From Fen-1298 sp050015675 (GTDB lineage Bacteria > Bacteroidota > Ignavibacteria > UBA10030), in NCBI GenBank assembly GCA_050015675.1, contig JBEKAY010000007.1, forward strand, positions 38,532 to 102,531: DNA of 64,000 nt, read 5' to 3'. This document shows, in pieces, positions 62,997 through 64,000 of the stretch. A program made the translations under genes and the position numbers. Below the pieces are notes generated by a model, which was given only the letters and a program-made list of their open reading frames with translations, was not told where the DNA came from and ran no database searches. Each line of letters begins with the position of its first letter. The first letter of the stretch is position 1.

Positions 62997-64000
62997 TTAT
63001 TTCAAAAACATCATCTTCGCCGATTTACTCAGTCTGCTCCCATCTTTGAGCGACGATGCTGTCACCCTATATAAATAAATTCCGGAAGAAACTATATTCC
63101 CAAAATTATTTGTTCCATTCCATACAACTCTCTGATAACCTGCCGACTGTGCATTAAACGTATATGATTTTATTTGACGTCCTTGAATATCATAGATTGT
63201 TATTACAATCGAAGATCTTTCAGGCAATGAATATGCAATTGTTGTACTCGGATTGAATGGATTAGGATAGTTAGGATAGATTCTGAAATACTCAGGACCA
63301 TTCTCGCGCTCTGCAACACTAGTGACTGTTTGTTCTGTCTCTATTAATTCAATACCGGTTCCATTGACGGGATCAAGATTTCTTGAATATTTTCTTTCAG
63401 TTGCATTATTCCAGTGTTCATGCGTACCAAGACTATAGACATGAACGCCGGTATTATTCGGATCATACTTAATGCCGACCGGCCAGTTGTTCGAATCTGC
63501 TGCCTGATGGAGATAATCATCAACTCCGGGCATTTGAACGGAAGGGTCTTTTCCGCTTTCGACGGTAAATTCAGACCGTAAAAAATCGTAACCGACCGAC
63601 TCTATTGCCACAGGATCGAGCGATACAAAGATAGATGACGAATATTGATTGTTAAATGGCTGCATTTTCCATTTTAAAGGGACATCAAGCTCCCAGTCTG
63701 TCCCCCATAAAGCATCCATAATATAGATAAGATTTTTGCCGCTCAACAATTTATGCATCATAAAATCAACCTGGGATCGATACATACCGTAATCGAACCT
63801 CCTCAATGTGGAAGTATCGGGGTTTTCTACTCCATAAGGTCGCACCAAGCCCATATGAAGATAACCGGCATTACCATCTGCATCAGGGAGTTGAGATCCG
63901 AGATGGTTTTTAGCGAACATTGTCACTCCGGCCCGCTGATGACCTTTCAATTGGGGAATATTCAATACATAATCTGCAGTCTCAAAAACTTTATAAAGAT
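62997..64000 (-). CDS. DUF362-like protein with sorting domain (5' end outside window)
   Basis: The frame is open to the window edge: upstream of a TTG at 63965 it continues as YKVFETADYVLNIPQLKGH, so the gene begins beyond 64000. The visible 330 or so residues hold a DUF362-type core (PQLKGHQRAGVTMFAKNHLG, YIMDALWG, FVSLDPVAIESVGYDFL) and then a sorting domain from YPNYPNPFNPSTTIAYSL to KMMFLK. DUF362 proteins are often iron-sulphur or unknown; no Cys cluster is visible here. Function unknown; export is expected from the sorting domain. Confidence 0.78.
   Translation of the reverse strand, partial: LYKVFETADYVLNIPQLKGHQRAGVTMFAKNHLGSQLPDADGNAGYLHMGLVRPYGVENPDTSTLRRFDYGMYRSQVDFMMHKLLSGKNLIYIMDALWGTDWELDVPLKWKMQPFNNQYSSSIFVSLDPVAIESVGYDFLRSEFTVESGKDPSVQMPGVDDYLHQAADSNNWPVGIKYDPNNTGVHVYSLGTHEHWNNATERKYSRNLDPVNGTGIELIETEQTVTSVAERENGPEYFRIYPNYPNPFNPSTTIAYSLPERSSIVITIYDIQGRQIKSYTFNAQSAGYQRVVWNGTNNFGNIVSSGIYLYRVTASSLKDGSRLSKSAKMMFLK

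Noticed and set aside
1..64000. CRISPR array, rRNA operon, or defence system
   Set aside because: No regularly spaced repeats, rRNA-like sequence or recognised defence genes were seen anywhere in the window.

Overview
The window is a plant cell-wall polysaccharide utilisation region, centred on glucuronoarabinoxylan, from a bacterium of the Fibrobacteres-Chlorobi-Bacteroidetes group. Ignavibacteria (Melioribacter-like) is my best guess. The reasons are secreted proteins ending in type IX secretion-like sorting domains with the NYPNPFNPTT signature, a TonB-dependent receptor with a carboxypeptidase-like N-terminal domain, moderate-to-low GC, and family-specific enzymes. The taxonomic placement is inference from these motifs; there is no rRNA gene in the window.

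Layout. 1-1100: insertion-sequence debris (IS1-like transposase end, IS5-like transposase relic) joined to a broken copy of the 3' end of uxuA. 1411-6172, minus strand: an operon of an SDR fructuronate reductase (uxuB-like), mannonate dehydratase (uxuA) and a secreted GH3 beta-xylosidase with a PA14 domain. 6173-7403: non-coding, with relics of a ybaB-like gene and possibly a tRNA. 7404-13509: xylose catabolism (aldose 1-epimerase, xylulokinase, LacI regulator, xylose isomerase with a clear promoter and palindrome). 13673-23942: a cytoplasmic set (GH10 xylanase, PfkB sugar kinase, NagZ-type GH3, GH116) followed by two GPH-family sugar symporters. 24095-43217: the outer-membrane and secreted part (TonB-dependent receptor, duplicated beta-helix protein, FG-GAP/ASPIC protein, esterase, GH35-like enzyme, polysaccharide deacetylase, a GH30 with an internal sorting domain), with several decayed genes between them. 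43544-46510: an orphan sugar-binding protein and a hexuronate-type MFS transporter, with a relic of a second MFS copy. 46844-49371, minus strand: a DUF4097 protein and an XRE-regulator/J-domain pair that do not look like carbohydrate genes. 49732-58753: an arabinose operon (lipoprotein aldose epimerase, SSS symporter, araB, GH127 beta-L-arabinofuranosidase, araD, araA, and a truncated HAD phosphatase). 58830-64000: a DMT exporter, a lipoprotein GH30 and, on the minus strand, two sorting-domain proteins, the last running off the window.

How the parts fit. Surface and periplasmic enzymes (GH30, GH3, deacetylase, esterase, GH127) would trim xylan, the TonB receptor and symporters would import xylo-oligosaccharides, and the cytoplasmic GH10/GH3/GH116 set would finish hydrolysis. 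Xylose then goes through xylA-xylB, arabinose through araA-araB-araD, and glucuronate side chains through the SDR and UxuA. The glucuronate isomerase, alpha-glucuronidase and KDPG aldolase needed to complete the last branch are not in the window. The region is strikingly rich in truncated and chimeric genes, which suggests repeated duplication and decay of secreted-protein genes.
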